A stretch of DNA of 64,000 nucleotides from Lasioglossum baleicum. Its lineage: Eukaryota; Arthropoda; Insecta; Hymenoptera; Halictidae. Below are positions 1 through 12,700 of the stretch, in pieces (position 1 is the stretch's first letter; every line of letters starts with the position of its first letter). The notes beneath the pieces are model-generated. The model saw only the letters and a program-made list of their open reading frames with translations. It was not told where the DNA came from and searched no databases. The stretch lies in NCBI RefSeq assembly GCF_051020765.1, contig NW_027469102.1, positions 992,001 to 1,056,000 on the forward strand. The letters run 5' to 3'. The translations under genes were made by a program, and so were the position numbers.

Positions 1-42
1 TGCTCGACTAGCCTGCGGGATGCATCCTCTCGCACGTGTTTT
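1..42 (+). repeat. Reference copy of the 42-bp unit
   Basis: The first 42 bases are one complete unit and the next copy begins at 43. In order it contains CTCGACTAG, TGCGG, the perfect 10-bp palindrome GGATGCATCC, CTCTCGCACGTG and a run of five T that closes at base 43. It has 24 G+C of 42 and four CpGs. The commonest alternative has A for G just after the T run (TTTTTA against TTTTTG), and both forms are frequent throughout. Other recurring forms are TGTATTTG, TGTTTGTG, ACTTGAC, GACTAGTC (a SpeI site), CCTGCAGG (an SbfI site), CTCGAGTAG (an XhoI site), GGACGC, GGAAGC, GGATTC and GATGAATCC. These serve as landmarks below. Confidence 0.97.
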
Positions 43-223
43 TGCTCGACTAGCCTGCGGGATGCATCCTCTCGCACGTGTTTTTGCTCGACTAGCCTGC
101 GGGATGCATCCTCTCGCACGTGTTTTTGCTCGACTAGCCTGCGGGATGCATCCTCTCGCACGTGTTTTTGCTCGACTAGCCTGCGGGATGCATCCTCTCG
201 CACGTGTTTTTACTCGACTAGCC

Positions 224-290
224 ATGCGCATCCCAAAAAACCTGCGCATGCGCATCCCAAAAAACCTGCGCATGCGCATCCCACAAAACT
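224..290 (+). repeat. Reference copy of a 24-bp-unit block (3 units)
   Basis: This block enters right after CTCGACTAGCC and leaves into TCGCACGTG, so it replaces the 16 bases of the 42-bp unit that hold the GGATGCATCC palindrome. Its units contain the 12-bp palindrome TGCGCATGCGCA, then CCCAAAAAACC (called K here) or CCCACAAAACC (called Q). This block reads K-K-Q and ends in CTTCGC. The other blocks have the same ends with 2, 3, 4 or 5 units, giving lengths of 43, 67, 91 or 115 bases. In every block I read, K units come before Q units and the last unit is Q. Confidence 0.95.
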
Positions 291-1129
291 TCGCACGTGT
301 TTTTACTCGACTAGCCTGCGGGATGCATCCTCTCGCACGTGTTTTTACTCGACTAGCCTGCGGGATGCATCCTCTCGCACGTGTTTTTGCTCGACTAGCC
401 TGCGGGATGCATCCTCTCGCACGTGTTTTTGCTCGACTAGCCTGCGGGATGCATCCTCTCGCACGTGTTTTTACTCGACTAGCCTGCGGGATGCATCCTC
501 TCGCACGTGTTTTTACTCGACTAGCCTGCGGGACGCATCCTCTCGCACGTGTTTTTACTCGACTAGTCTGCGGGATGCATCCTCTCGCACGTGTTTTTGC
601 TCGACTAGCCTGCGGGATGCATCCTCTCGCACGTGTTTTTGCTCGACTAGCCTGCGGGATGCATCCTCTCGCACGTGTTTTTACTCGACTAGCCATGCGC
701 ATCCCAAAAAACCTGCGCATGCGCATCCCAAAAAACCTGCGCATGCGCATCCCACAAAACCTGCGCATGCGCATCCCACAAAACTTCGCACGTGTTTTTA
801 CTCGACTAGCCTGCGGGATGCATCCTCTCGCACGTGTTTTTGCTCGACTAGCCTGCGGGATGCATCCTCTCGCACGTGTTTTTACTCGACTAGCCTGCGG
901 GATGCATCCTCTCGCACGTGTTTTTACTCGACTAGCCTGCGGTAAGCATCCCCTCGCACGTGTTTTTACTCGACTAGTCTGCGGGATGCATCCTCTCGCA
1001 CGTGTTTTTGCTCGACTAGCCTGCGGGATGCATCCTCTCGCACGTGTTTTTGCTCGACTAGCCTGCGGGATGCATCCTCTCGCACGTGTATTTGCTCGAC
1101 TAGCCTGCGGGATGCATCCTCTCGCACGT

Positions 1130-1640
1130 GTTTTTACTCGACTAGCCTGCGGGATTCATCCTCTCGCACGTGCTTTTACTCGACTAGCCTGCGGGATGCA
1201 TCCTCTCGCACGTGTCTTTGCTCGACTAGCCTGCGGGATGCATCCTCTCGCACGTGTTTTTACTCGACTAGCCTGCGGGATGCATCCTCTCGCACGTGTT
1301 TTTACTCGACTAGCCTGCGGGATGCATCCTCTCGCACGTGTTTTTACTCGACTAGCCTGCGGGAAGCATCCCCTCGCACGTGTTTTTACTCGACTAGTCT
1401 GCGGGATGCATCCTCTCGCACGTGTTTTTGCTCGACTAGCCTGCGGGATGCATCCTCTCGCACGTGTTTTTGCTCGACTAGCCTGCGGGATGCATCCTCT
1501 CGCACGTGTATTTGCTCGACTAGCCTGCGGGATGCATCCTCTCGCACGTGTATTTGCTCGACTAGCCTGCGGGATGCATCCTCTCGCACGTGTTTGTGCT
1601 CGACTAGCCTGCGGGATGCATCCTCTCGCACGTGTTTTTA
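1130..1640 (+). repeat. About 0.5-kb run repeated at 3,524-4,034
   Basis: The order GGATTC with GTGCTTTTA, a run ending in A-type units, GGAAGCATCCCC, GACTAGTC, two G-type units, two TGTATTTG units, TGTTTGTG and TTTTTACTTGAC is found here and again 2,394 bp downstream (57 units of 42). A shorter relative lies at 15,121-15,490 and its copy at 21,672-22,041. This is a local segmental copy inside the array. Confidence 0.75.
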
Positions 1641-1869
1641 CTTGACTAGCCTGCGGGATGCATCCTCTCGCACGTGTTTTTGCTCGACAAGCCTGCGGGA
1701 TGCATCCTCTCGCACGTGTTTTTGCTCGACTAGCCTGCGGGATGCATCCTCTCGCACGTGTTTTTGCTCGACTAGCCATGCGCATCCCAAAAAACCTGTG
1801 CATGCGCATCCCAAAAAACCTGCGCATGCGCATCCCACAAAACCTGCGCATGCGCATCCCACAAAACTT

Positions 1870-3240
1870 CGCACGTGTTTTTACTCGACTAGCCTGCGGG
1901 ATGCATCCTCTCGCACGTGTTTTTACTCGACTAGCCTGCGGGATGCATCCTCTCGCACGTGTTTTTGCTCGACTAGCCTGCGGGATGCATCCTCTCGCAC
2001 GTGTTTTTACTCGACTAGCCTGCGGGATTCATCCTCTCGCACGTGTTTTTACTCGACTAGCCTGCGGGATTCATCCTCTCGCACGTGCTTTTACTCGACT
2101 AGCCTGCGGGATGCATCCTCTCGCACGTGTTTTTGCTCGACTAGCCTGCAGGATTCATCCTCTCGCACGTGTTTTTACTCGACTAGCCTGCGGGATGCAT
2201 CCTCTCGCACGTGTTTTTACTCGACTAGCCTGCGGGACGCATCCTCTCGCACGTGTTTTTACTCGACTAGTCTGCGGGATGCATCCTCTCGCACGTGTTT
2301 TTGCTCGACTAGCCATGCGCATCCCAAAAAGCCTGCGCATGCGCATCCCAAAAAACCTGCGCATGCGCATCCCACAAAACCTGCGCATGCGCATCCCACA
2401 GAACTTCGCACGTGTTTTTACTCGACTAGCCTGCGGGATGCATCCTCTCGCACGTGTTTTTGCTCGACTAGCCTGCGGGATGCATCCTCTCGCACGTGTT
2501 TTTACTCGACTAGCCTGCGGGATGCATCCTCTCGCACGTGTTTTTGCTCGACTAGCCTGCGGGATGCATCCTCTCGCACGTGTTTTTACTCGACTAGCCT
2601 GCGGGATTCATCCTCTCGCACGTGCTTTTACTCGACTAGCCTGCGGGATGCATCCTCTCGCACGTGTTTTTGCTCGACTAGCCTGCAGGATTCATCCTCT
2701 CGCACGTGTTTTTACTCGACTAGCCTGCGGGATGAATCCTCTCGCACGTGTTTTTGCTCGACTAGCCTGCGGGATGCATCCTCTCGCACGTGTTTTTGCT
2801 CGACTAGCCTGCGGGATGCATCCTCTCGCACGTGTTTTTGCTCGACTATCCTGCGGGATGCATCCTCTCGCACGTGTTTTTGCTCGACTAGCCTGCGGGA
2901 TGCATCCTCTCGCACGTGTTTTTGCTCGACTAGCCTGCGGGATGCATCCTCTCGCACGTGTTTTTACTCGACTAGCCTGCGGGATGCATCCTCTCGCACG
3001 TGTTTTTGCTCGACTAGCCTGCGGGATGCATCCTCTCGCACGTGTTTTTGCTCCACTAGCCATGCGCATCCCAAAAAACCTGTGCATGCGCATCCCAAAA
3101 AACCTGCGCATGCGCATCCCACAAAACTTCGCACGTGTTTTTACTCGACTAGCCTGCGGGATGCATCCTCTCGCACGTGTTTTTACTCGACTAGCCTGCG
3201 GGATGCATCCTCTCGCACGTGTTTGTGCTCGACTAGCCTG
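1870..3240 (+). repeat. 1.37-kb segment, copied at 4,642-6,012 and 9,952-11,322
   Basis: The offset to the second copy is exactly 2,772 bp (66 units of 42), shown by blocks 2315-2405 against 5087-5177 and 3062-3128 against 5834-5900. The third copy lies a further 5,310 bp on. All three share the rare CACAGAAC ending of the first block, CCAAAAAGCC in its first unit, CTCCACTAG just before the second block and CTATCC in one unit. The one change I noticed is CTAGAC for CTCGAC near 5,404, also present near 10,714, so the third copy came from the second. Confidence 0.88.
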
Positions 3241-4459
3241 CGGGATGCATCCTCTCGCACGTGTTTTTGCTCGACTAGCCTGCGGGATGCATCCTCTCGC
3301 ACGTGTTTTTGCTCGACTAGCCTGCGGGATGCATCCTCTCGCACGTGTTTTTGCTCGACTAGCCTGCGGGATGCATCCTCTCGCACGTGTTTTTGCTCGA
3401 CTAGCCTGCGGGATGCATCCTCTCGCACGTGTTTTTGCTCGACTAGCCTGCGGGATGCATCCTCTCGCACGTGTATTTGCTCGACTAGCCTGCGGGATGC
3501 ATCCTCTCGCACGTGTTTTTACTCGACTAGCCTGCGGGATTCATCCTCTCGCACGTGCTTTTACTCGACTAGCCTGCGGGATGCATCCTCTCGCACGTGT
3601 TTTTGCTCGACTAGCCTGCGGGATGCATCCTCTCGCACGTGTTTTTACTCGACTAGCCTGCGGGATGCATCCTCTCGCACGTGTTTTTACTCGACTAGCC
3701 TGCGGGATGCATCCTCTCGCACGTGTTTTTACTCGACTAGCCTGCGGGAAGCATCCCCTCGCACGTGTTTTTACTCGACTAGTCTGCGGGATGCATCCTC
3801 TCGCACGTGTTTTTGCTCGACTAGCCTGCGGGATGCATCCTCTCGCACGTGTTTTTGCTCGACTAGCCTGCGGGATGCATCCTCTCGCACGTGTATTTGC
3901 TCGACTAGCCTGCGGGATGCATCCTCTCGCACGTGTATTTGCTCGACTAGCCTGCGGGATGCATCCTCTCGCACGTGTTTGTGCTCGACTAGCCTGCGGG
4001 ATGCATCCTCTCGCACGTGTTTTTACTTGACTAGCCTGCGGGATGCATCCTCTCGCACGTGTTTTTGCTCGACTAGCCTGCGGGATGCATCCTCTCGCAC
4101 GTGTTTTTACTCGACTAGCCTGCGGGATGCATCCTCTCGCACGTGTTTTTACTCGACTAGCCTGCGGGATGCATCCTCTCGCACGTGTTTTTACTCGACT
4201 AGCCTGCGGGAAGCATCCCCTCGCACGTGTTTTTACTCGACTAGTCTGCGGGATGCATCCTCTCGCACGTGTTTTTACTCGACTAGCCTGCGGGAAGCAT
4301 CCCCTCGCACGTGTTTTTACTCGACTAGTCTGCGGGATGCATCCTCTCGCACGTGTTTTTGCTCGACTAGCCTGCGGGATGCATCCTCTCGCACGTGTTT
4401 TTGCTCGACTAGCCTGCGGGATGCATCCTCTCGCACGTGTATTTGCTCGACTAGCCTGC

Positions 4460-7400
4460 GGGATGCATCCTCTCGCACGTGTTTGTGCTCGACTAGCCTG
4501 CGGGATGCATCCTCTCGCACGTGTTTTTACTTGACTAGCCTGCGGGATGCATCCTCTCGCACGTGTTTTTGCTCGACTAGCCTGCGGGATGCATCCTCTC
4601 GCACGTGTTTTTGCTCGACTAGCCTGCGGGATGCATCCTCTCGCACGTGTTTTTACTCGACTAGCCTGCGGGATGCATCCTCTCGCACGTGTTTTTACTC
4701 GACTAGCCTGCGGGATGCATCCTCTCGCACGTGTTTTTGCTCGACTAGCCTGCGGGATGCATCCTCTCGCACGTGTTTTTACTCGACTAGCCTGCGGGAT
4801 TCATCCTCTCGCACGTGTTTTTACTCGACTAGCCTGCGGGATTCATCCTCTCGCACGTGCTTTTACTCGACTAGCCTGCGGGATGCATCCTCTCGCACGT
4901 GTTTTTGCTCGACTAGCCTGCAGGATTCATCCTCTCGCACGTGTTTTTACTCGACTAGCCTGCGGGATGCATCCTCTCGCACGTGTTTTTACTCGACTAG
5001 CCTGCGGGACGCATCCTCTCGCACGTGTTTTTACTCGACTAGTCTGCGGGATGCATCCTCTCGCACGTGTTTTTGCTCGACTAGCCATGCGCATCCCAAA
5101 AAGCCTGCGCATGCGCATCCCAAAAAACCTGCGCATGCGCATCCCACAAAACCTGCGCATGCGCATCCCACAGAACTTCGCACGTGTTTTTACTCGACTA
5201 GCCTGCGGGATGCATCCTCTCGCACGTGTTTTTGCTCGACTAGCCTGCGGGATGCATCCTCTCGCACGTGTTTTTACTCGACTAGCCTGCGGGATGCATC
5301 CTCTCGCACGTGTTTTTGCTCGACTAGCCTGCGGGATGCATCCTCTCGCACGTGTTTTTACTCGACTAGCCTGCGGGATTCATCCTCTCGCACGTGCTTT
5401 TACTAGACTAGCCTGCGGGATGCATCCTCTCGCACGTGTTTTTGCTCGACTAGCCTGCAGGATTCATCCTCTCGCACGTGTTTTTACTCGACTAGCCTGC
5501 GGGATGAATCCTCTCGCACGTGTTTTTGCTCGACTAGCCTGCGGGATGCATCCTCTCGCACGTGTTTTTGCTCGACTAGCCTGCGGGATGCATCCTCTCG
5601 CACGTGTTTTTGCTCGACTATCCTGCGGGATGCATCCTCTCGCACGTGTTTTTGCTCGACTAGCCTGCGGGATGCATCCTCTCGCACGTGTTTTTGCTCG
5701 ACTAGCCTGCGGGATGCATCCTCTCGCACGTGTTTTTACTCGACTAGCCTGCGGGATGCATCCTCTCGCACGTGTTTTTGCTCGACTAGCCTGCGGGATG
5801 CATCCTCTCGCACGTGTTTTTGCTCCACTAGCCATGCGCATCCCAAAAAACCTGTGCATGCGCATCCCAAAAAACCTGCGCATGCGCATCCCACAAAACT
5901 TCGCACGTGTTTTTACTCGACTAGCCTGCGGGATGCATCCTCTCGCACGTGTTTTTACTCGACTAGCCTGCGGGATGCATCCTCTCGCACGTGTTTGTGC
6001 TCGACTAGCCTGCGGGATGCATCCTCTCGCACGTGTTTTTACTTGACTAGGCTGCGGGATGCATCCTCTCGCACGTGTTTTTGCTCGACTAGCCTGCGGG
6101 ATGCATCCTCTCGCACGTGTTTTTGCTCGACTAGCCTGCGGGATGCATCCTCTCGCACGTGTTTTTACTCGACAAGCCTGCGGGATGCATCCTCTCGCAC
6201 GTGTTTTTGCTCGACTAGCCTGCGGGATGCATCCTCTCGCACGTGTTTTTACTCGACTAGCCTGCGGGATTCATCTCGCACGTGCTTTTACTCGACTAGC
6301 CTGCGGGATGCATCCTCTCGCACGTGTTTTTGCTCGACTAGCCTGCAGGATTCATCCTCTCGCACGTGTTTTTACTCGACTAGCCTGCGGGATGCATCCT
6401 CTCGCACGTGTTTTTACTCGACTAGCCTGCGGGACGCGCATCCTCTCGCACGTGTTTTTACTCGACTAGTCTGCGGGATGCATCCTCTCGCACGTGTTTT
6501 TGCTCGACTAGCCTGCGGGATGCATCCTCTCGCACGTGTTTTTGCTCGACTAGCCTGCGGATGCATCCTCTCGCACGTGTTTTTACTCGACTAGCCATGC
6601 GCATCCAAAAAACCTGCGCATGCGCATCCCAAAAAACCTGCGCATGCGCATCCCACAAAACCTGCGCATGCGCATCCCACAAAACTTCGCACGTGTTTTT
6701 ACTCGACTAGCCTGCGGGATGCATCCTCTCGCACGTGTTTTTGCTCGACTAGCCTGCGGGATGCATCCTCTCGCACGTGTTTTTACTCGACTAGCCTGCG
6801 GGATGCATCCTCTCGCACGTGTTTTTGCTCGACTAGCCTGCGGGATGCATCCTCTCGCACGTGTTTTTACTCGACTAGCCTGCGGGATTCATCCTCTCGC
6901 ACGTGCTTTTACTCGACTAGCCTGCGGGATGCATCCTCTCGCACGTGTTTTTGCTCGACTAGCCTGCGGGATTCATCCTCTCGCACGTGTTTTTACTCGA
7001 CTAGCCTGCGGGATGAATCCTCTCGCACGTGTTTTTGCTCGACTAGCCTGCGGGATGCATCCTCTCGCACGTGTTTTTACTCGACTAGCCTGCGGGATGC
7101 ATCCTCTCGCACGTGTTTTTACTCGACTAGCCTGCGGGATGCATCCTCTCGCACGTGTTTTTACTCGACTACCCTGCGGGAAGCATCCTCTCGCACGTGT
7201 TTTTACTCGACTAGACTGCGGGATGCATCCTCTCGCACGTGTTTTTGCTCGACTAGCCTGCGGGATGCATCCTCTCGCACGTGTTTTTGCTCGACTAGCC
7301 TGCGGGATGCATCCTCTCGCACGTGTTTTTGCTCGACTAGCCTGCGGGATGCATCCTCTCGCACGTGTTTTTGCTCGACTAGCCTGCGGGATGCATCCTC

Positions 7401-9769
7401 TCGCACGTGTTTTTGCTCGACTAGCCTGCGGGATGCATCCTCTCGCACGTGTTTTTGCTCGACTAGCCTGCGGGATGCATCCTCTCGCACGTGTTTTTAC
7501 TCGACTAGCCTGCGGGATGCATCCTCTCGCACGTGTTTTTACTCGACTAGCCTGCGGGATGCATCCTCTCGCACGTGTTTTTGCTCGACTAGCCTGCGGG
7601 ATGCATCCTCTCGCACGTGTTTTTGCTCGACTAGCCTGCGGGATGCATCCTCTCGCACGTGTTTTTACTCGACTAGCCTGCGGGATGCATCCTCTCGCAC
7701 GTGTTTTTACTCGACTAGCCTGCGGGACGCATCCTCTCGCACGTGTTTTTACTCGACTAGTCTGCGGGATGCATCCTCTCGCACGTGTTTTTGCTCGACT
7801 AGCCTGCGGGATGCATCCTCTCGCACGTGTTTTTGCTCGACTAGCCTGCGGGATGCATCCTCTCGCACGTGTTTTTACTCGACTAGCCATGCGCATCCCA
7901 AAAAACCTGCGCATGCGCATCCCAAAAAACCTGCGCATGCGCATCCCACAAAACTTCGCACGTGTTTTTACTCGACTAGCCTGCGGGATGCATCCTCTCG
8001 CACGTGTTTTTACTCGACTAGCCTGCGGGATGCATCCTCTCGCACGTGTTTTTGCTCGACTAGCCTGCGGGATGCATCCTCTCGCACGTGTTTTTGCTCG
8101 ACTAGCCTGCGGGATGCATCCTCTCGCACGTGTATTTGCTCGACTAGCCTGCGGGATGCATCCTCTCGCACGTGTTTGTGCTCGACTAGCCTGCGGGATG
8201 CATCCTCTCGCACGTGTTTTTACTTGACTAGCCTGCGGGATGCATCCTCTCGCAAGTGTTTTTGCTCGACTAGCCTGCGGGATGCATCCTCTCGCACGTG
8301 TTTTTGCTCGACTAGCCTGCGGGATGCATCCTCTCGCACGTGTTTTTACTCGACTAGCCTGCGGGATGCATCCTCTCGCACGTGTTTTTGCTCGACTAGC
8401 CTGCGGGATGCATCCTCTCGCACGTGTTTTTGCTCGACTAGCCATGCGCATCCCAAAAAACCTGCGCATGCGTATCCCACAAAACTTCGCACGTGTTTTT
8501 ACTCGACTAGCCTGCGGGATGCATCCTCTCGCACGTGTTTTTACTCGACTAGCCTGTTGGATGCATCCTCTCGCACGTGTTTTTGCTCGACTAGCCTGCG
8601 GGATGCATCCTCTCGCACGTGTTTTTACTCGACTAGCCTGCGGGATTCATCCTCTCGCACGTGCTTTTACTCGACTAGCCTGCGGGATGCATCCTCTCGC
8701 ACGTGTTTTTGCTCGACTAGCCTGCAGGATTCATCCTCTCGCACGTGTTTTTACTCGACTAGCCTGCGGGATGAATCCTCTCGCACGTGTTTTTGCTCGA
8801 CTAGCCTGCGGGATGCATCCTCTCGCACGTGTTTTTGCTCGACTAGCCTGCGGGACGCATCCTCTCGCACGTGTTTTTACTCGACTAGCCTGCGGGATGC
8901 ATCCTCTCGCACGTGTTTTTACTCGACTAGCCTGCGGGAAGCATCCTCTTGCACGTGTTTTTACTCGACTAGCCTGCGGGATGCATCCTCTCGCACGTGT
9001 TTTTACTCGACTAGCCTGCGGGAAGCATCCTCTCGCACGTGTTTTTACTCGACTAGTCTGCGGGAAGCATCCTCTCGCACGTGTTTTTACTCGACTAGTC
9101 TGCGGGATGCATCCTCTCGCACGTGTTTTTGCTCGACTAGCCTGCGGGATGCATCCTCTCGCACGTGTTTTTGCTCGACTAGCCTGCGGGATGCATCCTC
9201 CCGCACGTGTTTTTGCTCGACTAGCCTGCGGGATGCATCCTCTCGCACGTGTTTTTGCTCGACTAGCCATGCGCATCCCAAAAAACCTGCGAATGCGCAT
9301 CCCACAAAACCTCGCACGTGTTTTTACTCGACTAGCCTGCGGGATGCATCCTCTCGCACGTGTTTTTACTCGAGTAGCCTGCGAGATGCATCCTCTCGCA
9401 CGTGTTTTTACTCGACTAGCCTGCGGGATGCATCCTCTCGCACGTGCTTTTGCTCGACTAGCCTGCGGGATGCATCCTCTCGCACGTGTTTTTGCTCGAC
9501 TAGCCTGCGGGATGCATCCTCTCGCACGTGTTTTTGCTCGACTAGCCTGCGGGATGCATCCTCTCGCACGTGTTTTTGCTCGACTAGCCTGCGGGATGCA
9601 TCCTCTCGCACGTGTTTTTGCTCGACTAGCCTGCGGGATGCATCCTCTCGCACGTGTTTTTGCTCGACTAGCCATGCGCATCCCAAAAAACCTGCGCATG
9701 CGCATCCCACAAAACCTGCGCATGCGCATCCCACAAAACCTCGCACGTGTTTGTGCTCGACTAGCCTGC
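4460..9769 (+). repeat. 5,310-bp higher-order unit, copy 1
   Basis: This segment is followed head to tail by its duplicate at 9,770-15,079. Blocks are at 5087-5177 (4 units), 5834-5900 (3), 6597-6686 (4, one base short), 7889-7955 (3), 8444-8486 (2, with CGTATCC), 9269-9311 (2, with GCGAATGCG) and 9674-9740 (3). Private forms include CTAGGCTG near 6,049, a 3-base loss in GATTCATCTCGCACG near 6,270, CTACCCTG near 7,171, CGCAAGTG near 8,253, CTGTTGG near 8,555 and an XhoI form near 9,371. The duplicates differ in few bases; three small indels at 6,433-6,606 are found only here. Confidence 0.92.
6597..6686 (+). repeat. 24-bp block with a one-base deletion
   Basis: This four-unit block has CATCCAAAA instead of CATCCCAAAA in its first unit, so it is 90 rather than 91 bases. 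Its duplicate at 11,906-11,996 is intact. Two further indels lie just upstream, an extra GC in GACGCGCATCC near 6,436 and a missing G in CTGCGGATGC near 6,560. The cluster changes reading frame three times within 180 bases. It looks either like a local consensus error or like a recent real change limited to one copy. Confidence 0.85.
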
Positions 9770-12700
9770 GGGATGCATCCTCTCGCACGTGTTTGTGCTC
9801 GACTAGCCTGCGGGATGCATCCTCTCGCACGTGTTTTTACTTGACTAGCCTGCGGGATGCATCCTCTCGCACGTGTTTTTGCTCGACTAGCCTGCGGGAT
9901 GCATCCTCTCGCACGTGTTTTTGCTCGACTAGCCTGCGGGATGCATCCTCTCGCACGTGTTTTTACTCGACTAGCCTGCGGGATGCATCCTCTCGCACGT
10001 GTTTTTACTCGACTAGCCTGCGGGATGCATCCTCTCGCACGTGTTTTTGCTCGACTAGCCTGCGGGATGCATCCTCTCGCACGTGTTTTTACTCGACTAG
10101 CCTGCGGGATTCATCCTCTCGCACGTGTTTTTACTCGACTAGCCTGCGGGATTCATCCTCTCGCACGTGCTTTTACTCGACTAGCCTGCGGGATGCATCC
10201 TCTCGCACGTGTTTTTGCTCGACTAGCCTGCAGGATTCATCCTCTCGCACGTGTTTTTACTCGACTAGCCTGCGGGATGCATCCTCTCGCACGTGTTTTT
10301 ACTCGACTAGCCTGCGGGACGCATCCTCTCGCACGTGTTTTTACTCGACTAGTCTGCGGGATGCATCCTCTCGCACGTGTTTTTGCTCGACTAGCCATGC
10401 GCATCCCAAAAAGCCTGCGCATGCGCATCCCAAAAAACCTGCGCATGCGCATCCCACAAAACCTGCGCATGCGCATCCCACAGAACTTCGCACGTGTTTT
10501 TACTCGACTAGCCTGCGGGATGCATCCTCTCGCACGTGTTTTTGCTCGACTAGCCTGCGGGATGCATCCTCTCGCACGTGTTTTTACTCGACTAGCCTGC
10601 GGGATGCATCCTCTCGCACGTGTTTTTGCTCGACTAGCCTGCGGGATGCATCCTCTCGCACGTGTTTTTACTCGACTAGCCTGCGGGATTCATCCTCTCG
10701 CACGTGCTTTTACTAGACTAGCCTGCGGGATGCATCCTCTCGCACGTGTTTTTGCTCGACTAGCCTGCAGGATTCATCCTCTCGCACGTGTTTTTACTCG
10801 ACTAGCCTGCGGGATGAATCCTCTCGCACGTGTTTTTGCTCGACTAGCCTGCGGGATGCATCCTCTCGCACGTGTTTTTGCTCGACTAGCCTGCGGGATG
10901 CATCCTCTCGCACGTGTTTTTGCTCGACTATCCTGCGGGATGCATCCTCTCGCACGTGTTTTTGCTCGACTAGCCTGCGGGATGCATCCTCTCGCACGTG
11001 TTTTTGCTCGACTAGCCTGCGGGATGCATCCTCTCGCACGTGTTTTTACTCGACTAGCCTGCGGGATGCATCCTCTCGCACGTGTTTTTGCTCGACTAGC
11101 CTGCGGGATGCATCCTCTCGCACGTGTTTTTGCTCCACTAGCCATGCGCATCCCAAAAAACCTGTGCATGCGCATCCCAAAAAACCTGCGCATGCGCATC
11201 CCACAAAACTTCGCACGTGTTTTTACTCGACTAGCCTGCGGGATGCATCCTCTCGCACGTGTTTTTACTCGACTAGCCTGCGGGATGCATCCTCTCGCAC
11301 GTGTTTGTGCTCGACTAGCCTGCGGGATGCATCCTCTCGCACGTGTTTTTACTTGACTAGGCTGCGGGATGCATCCTCTCGCACGTGTTTTTGCTCGACT
11401 AGCCTGCGGGATGCATCCTCTCGCACGTGTTTTTGCTCGACTAGCCTGCGGGATGCATCCTCTCGCACGTGTTTTTACTCGACAAGCCTGCGGGATGCAT
11501 CCTCTCGCACGTGTTTTTGCTCGACTAGCCTGCGGGATGCATCCTCTCGCACGTGTTTTTACTCGACTAGCCTGCGGGATTCATCTCGCACGTGCTTTTA
11601 CTCGACTAGCCTGCGGGATGCATCCTCTCGCACGTGTTTTTGCTCGACTAGCCTGCAGGATTCATCCTCTCGCACGTGTTTTTACTCGACTAGCCTGCGG
11701 GATGCATCCTCTCGCACGTGTTTTTACTCGACTAGCCTGCGGGACGCATCCTCTCGCACGTGTTTTTACTCGACTAGTCTGCGGGATGCATCCTCTCGCA
11801 CGTGTTTTTGCTCGACTAGCCTGCGGGATGCATCCTCTCGCACGTGTTTTTGCTCGACTAGCCTGCGGGATGCATCCTCTCGCACGTGTTTTTACTCGAC
11901 TAGCCATGCGCATCCCAAAAAACCTGCGCATGCGCATCCCAAAAAACCTGCGCATGCGCATCCCACAAAACCTGCGCATGCGCATCCCACAAAACTTCGC
12001 ACGTGTTTTTACTCGACTAGCCTGCGGGATGCATCCTCTCGCACGTGTTTTTGCTCGACTAGCCTGCGGGATGCATCCTCTCGCACGTGTTTTTACTCGA
12101 CTAGCCTGCGGGATGCATCCTCTCGCACGTGTTTTTGCTCGACTAGCCTGCGGGATGCATCCTCTCGCACGTGTTTTTACTCGACTAGCCTGCGGGATTC
12201 ATCCTCTCGCACGTGCTTTTACTCGACTAGCCTGCGGGATGCATCCTCTCGCACGTGTTTTTGCTCGACTAGCCTGCAGGATTCATCCTCTCGCACGTGT
12301 TTTTACTCGACTAGCCTGCGGGATGAATCCTCTCGCACGTGTTTTTGCTCGACTAGCCTGCGGGATGCATCCTCTCGCACGTGTTTTTACTCGACTAGCC
12401 TGCGGGATGCATCCTCTCGCACGTGTTTTTACTCGACTAGCCTGCGGGATGCATCCTCTCGCACGTGTTTTTACTCGACTACCCTGCGGGAAGCATCCTC
12501 TCGCACGTGTTTTTACTCGACTAGACTGCGGGATGCATCCTCTCGCACGTGTTTTTGCTCGACTAGCCTGCGGGATGCATCCTCTCGCACGTGTTTTTGC
12601 TCGACTAGCCTGCGGGATGCATCCTCTCGCACGTGTTTTTGCTCGACTAGCCTGCGGGATGCATCCTCTCGCACGTGTTTTTGCTCGACTAGCCTGCGGG

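Larger units (their letters stand above)
1..4459 (+). repeat. Array segment A, mixed 42-bp units with five 24-bp blocks
   Basis: This leading segment contains blocks at 224-290 (3 units), 695-785 (4), 1778-1868 (4), 2315-2405 (4) and 3062-3128 (3), all ending in CTTCGC. From 3129 to 4459 there is no block, only 42-bp units. The ordered trio TGTATTTG, TGTTTGTG, TTTTTACTTGAC, which recurs through the whole window, is seen ending near 1,635, 4,030 and 4,530 (the last just past the segment edge). A private GGAAGCATCCCC form, followed by a SpeI-type unit, precedes the trio. No unique DNA is present. Confidence 0.9.
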
